DNA of 64,000 bases from Candidatus Absconditabacteria bacterium (GTDB taxonomy: Bacteria; Patescibacteriota; Gracilibacteria; Absconditabacterales; Absconditicoccaceae), in contig JAQUDD010000002.1 of assembly GCA_028685875.1 (NCBI GenBank), positions 1-64,000 on the forward strand. Direction: 5' to 3'. Below the pieces are notes generated by a model. It saw only the letters and a program-made list of their open reading frames with translations, was not told the DNA's origin and did no database searches. Numbering within the stretch: the stretch's first letter is position 1; each line of letters starts with the position of its first letter. Positions 62,369 to 64,000 of this stretch are shown here, one piece after another. The position numbers and the translations under genes were made by a program.

Positions 62369-63844
62369 TTATCCTTCTACCCACTCAATAAAGATCTGGT
62401 AATCATGCTTAATATTTTCATCGGTTTTCAGCTTTTTTTCGATATTTCCTATTGCATAAATTGCAGTAGCATGGTTTTTCCCGCCAAAGTAGTCCCCTAT
62501 TTTTTCTAGGGTTCGTTTGAAATATTTCTTTGCGATAAGCATTAAAATTTGTCTTGCTGTAGTGATTTCTTTTTTTCTACTATCAGATTTGAGATCTGCG
62601 ACAGAGATCCCATAGTAGTTTGCAACCATCTCTACGATGGTATCAAAAGACTGAAGTGATTTGCTATTTTGCTCAGAAGTATTGGTAGATTGTGTTCCTG
62701 TTTTTGACTGATATCCCAAAGTTTGTAAACAGGCATGTACATCTTCTTCTGTAATTTCCTGACAGGAAAGTTTTTTTCTCGTGAGGAGGATATTGAGTGC
62801 TCCTTCCAGTTCACGCACATTAGACTTAATATGTTGTGCTACAAGGGAAAGTAGCTCAAAATCAATATGTTCCTGTTTCACTTCAAGTTTAGATTCCAAA
62901 ATAGCAATTCTCGTTTCAAAATCAGGAGCATGGATATCGGCAACTAATCCCAAAGCAAATCTGCTTTTTAATCTTGGTTCGATATGTTGGAGTTCTTTTG
63001 GTGGACGATCTGAAGAGATAATTACTTGCTTTTTCTTGGAATGAAAGTCATTAAAGATGTTATGAAATACTTCTTGAGTTTTGTCTTTATCTGCAAGGAA
63101 CTGGATATCATCAATCAATAAAACATCCACATCATCAAATTTTCTCATCAAGGTATTCATTTTATTATGTCTAAGGGATTGTACGATTTCTTCTACGAGT
63201 TTCGTAGCGGGGAGATAAATTACTACTTTGTGTTGATCATTTTGCATAATTTCATTCCCAATTGCTTGCATCAGGTGGGTTTTTCCAAGTCCGACATTTC
63301 CGTAGAGGAAGAGTGGATTGTAAGCAGTTCCTGGATTCTCTGCTACTGCTTTTGCAGCGGAAAAAGCGAACTGGTTATTCGCACCTGCGACGAAATTATC
63401 AAATCTAAAACTTGGATCAAAGAGAATCCCAAAATAGTCTGATAATTCAGATTTTATATTTTTTTCTGAACTTTGTCTTGTGCTTGCTGCTTCTTCTTTA
63501 ATATTGAGGAGCTTTTTGAGATCGAGAAGTAGATCACTTCCATTGGAAAATGGCTGATATACACGATACTCTACTGTAAATTGGGGATTGTAGACTTGTT
63601 GAACTGCTTCTTTGAAGGATTTATTGAAAATCTTTTTCCCCTGTGCGAGTACAAAATCATTGGGAAATCCGATATATATTTTCTTTTCTTGTTCTTCAAT
63701 GTTGATAATCCCTGATTTTGCTAAAAAGGTCAGAATCTTTTTATGATCATGTTGTGCAGAAATGTGGATAATCACCTTAGTTCGGATATCTTTGAGTAAG
63801 GTTTTCTTTTCCTCATTATACTGCTGAGCCATATCGATAAGCAT
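62369..63844 (-). CDS. dnaA: Replication initiator DnaA
   Basis: 491 residues without TGA. Domain I is divergent (IRTKVIIHISAQHDHKKILT). Domain III AAA+: FVAGANNQFAFSAAKAVAEN, FLYGNVGLGKTHLMQAIGNE (Walker A), VLLIDDIQFLADKDKTQEVF (Walker B), IISSDRPPKELQHIEPRLKS (sensor/arginine finger), NVRELEGALNIL. Domain IV carries the DnaA signature region KYFKRTLEKIGDYFGGKNHA with DNA-contact HATAIYAI. Start at ATG 63844; the second in-frame ATG is four codons later. No obvious box cluster next to it. Confidence 0.96.
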   Translation of the reverse strand: MLIDMAQQYNEEKKTLLKDIRTKVIIHISAQHDHKKILTFLAKSGIINIEEQEKKIYIGFPNDFVLAQGKKIFNKSFKEAVQQVYNPQFTVEYRVYQPFSNGSDLLLDLKKLLNIKEEAASTRQSSEKNIKSELSDYFGILFDPSFRFDNFVAGANNQFAFSAAKAVAENPGTAYNPLFLYGNVGLGKTHLMQAIGNEIMQNDQHKVVIYLPATKLVEEIVQSLRHNKMNTLMRKFDDVDVLLIDDIQFLADKDKTQEVFHNIFNDFHSKKKQVIISSDRPPKELQHIEPRLKSRFALGLVADIHAPDFETRIAILESKLEVKQEHIDFELLSLVAQHIKSNVRELEGALNILLTRKKLSCQEITEEDVHACLQTLGYQSKTGTQSTNTSEQNSKSLQSFDTIVEMVANYYGISVADLKSDSRKKEITTARQILMLIAKKYFKRTLEKIGDYFGGKNHATAIYAIGNIEKKLKTDENIKHDYQIFIEWVEG

Positions 63845-63911
63845 ATTCTACAGAAGAGAAGAACAAAATAAAAAAGCTATACTATTTGTTTAAGAACGGA
63901 GATTGAACATT

Positions 63912-64000
63912 TTATTGCTTATGTAAGACAATTCGTCCTACATGGGTATGCTCCCCTCTTTCTCCTGCAACAGGATTGCTGTATTGACCAAAATCTTTTA
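63912..64000 (-). CDS. C-terminal end of an unidentified protein (truncated by window edge)
   Basis: The last 28 codons read KDFGQYSNPVAGERGEHTHV followed by GRIVLHKQ and TAA. It precedes dnaA on the same strand. I do not recognise the family from this short piece. Confidence 0.5.
   Translation of the reverse strand, partial: KDFGQYSNPVAGERGEHTHVGRIVLHKQ

Noticed and set aside
63763-63771. DnaA box TGTGGATAA near dnaA, possible origin
   Set aside because: Single perfect box inside the dnaA coding sequence; no cluster or AT-rich unwinding element that I could identify next to it.
1-64000. UGA as tryptophan or selenocysteine
   Set aside because: UGA falls at conserved glycines, TGG is used at conserved tryptophans, and the frequency is far too high for selenocysteine.
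1-64000. tRNA or rRNA genes
   Set aside because: No T-loop plus acceptor-stem combination or rRNA landmark was recognised on either strand; short ones could have been missed by eye.

Overview
The window comes from a low-GC bacterium that reads UGA as glycine, not stop (translation table 25). At least 40 genes run through in-frame TGA codons, and these fall on glycines that define protein families: the WCPGCG motif of the oxidoreductase beta subunit (22968-23573), the P-loop of a CooC/MinD-like ATPase (25573-26409), PGRGS of DnaE, QFGKG of RecA and QKQKEG of LepA. Every gene ends in TAA or TAG. This code, compact genes and CPR-style content (VirB2-like pilins, PilT ATPases, fused ferredoxin oxidoreductase, few biosynthetic genes) point to Candidatus Absconditabacteria (SR1) or Gracilibacteria (BD1-5). 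I cannot decide between the two from this window.

Layout. 1-11 kb: fusA 5' part, a peptidoglycan-binding-like repeat protein, the C-terminal part of lepA, ruvB, pilT, sufB, two paralogous lipoproteins, and the N-terminal GTPase part of lepA 5.9 kb away from its other half. 11-20.5 kb: mutL, a YjdF/DUF2238-like membrane protein, mutY, DUF1294, two SIMPL proteins with a 7TM protein, and an ABC-F ATPase. 20.7-30 kb: a structured RNA candidate with its own promoter and terminator, a DsbA-like protein, ruvA, korB/korA, a CooC-like ATPase, an interrupted PLP-enzyme/rhodanese gene, small proteins and xthA. 30-42 kb: peroxiredoxin, an HD hydrolase gene disrupted by a small inversion, DUF1653, murA, recJ, a flavodoxin-fold reductase, ftsQ, a DUF212 protein, a ZIP transporter and asnS. 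42-52 kb: gyrA, secreted and membrane proteins, a second pilT with a UGA-rich glycine-zipper-like protein, glyA and two VirB2-like pilins. 52-64 kb: a dnaE lacking the PHP domain, a DHH phosphoesterase, a sugar transferase, lexA/recA, two GIY-YIG nuclease cassettes bounded by inverted repeats, pduL and dnaA.

Functional themes. Repair and replication dominate (mutL, mutY, ruvA, ruvB, recJ, xthA, recA, lexA, gyrA, dnaE, dnaA). Cell envelope and division (murA, ftsQ, an FtsB-like protein, sugar transferase) and pili (two pilT, two pilins) are also present. Intergenic space carries two families of short palindromic repeats, GTCATTGCGAG...GCAATCC and GTCATCCTGAG...GGATCC. The first family also forms the ends of the GIY-YIG cassettes. 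Several genes are rearranged: split lepA with a palindromic in-frame insert, the micro-inverted HD gene, the TAA-interrupted PLP gene, and PHP-less dnaE. I recognised no rRNA, tRNA or cas genes.
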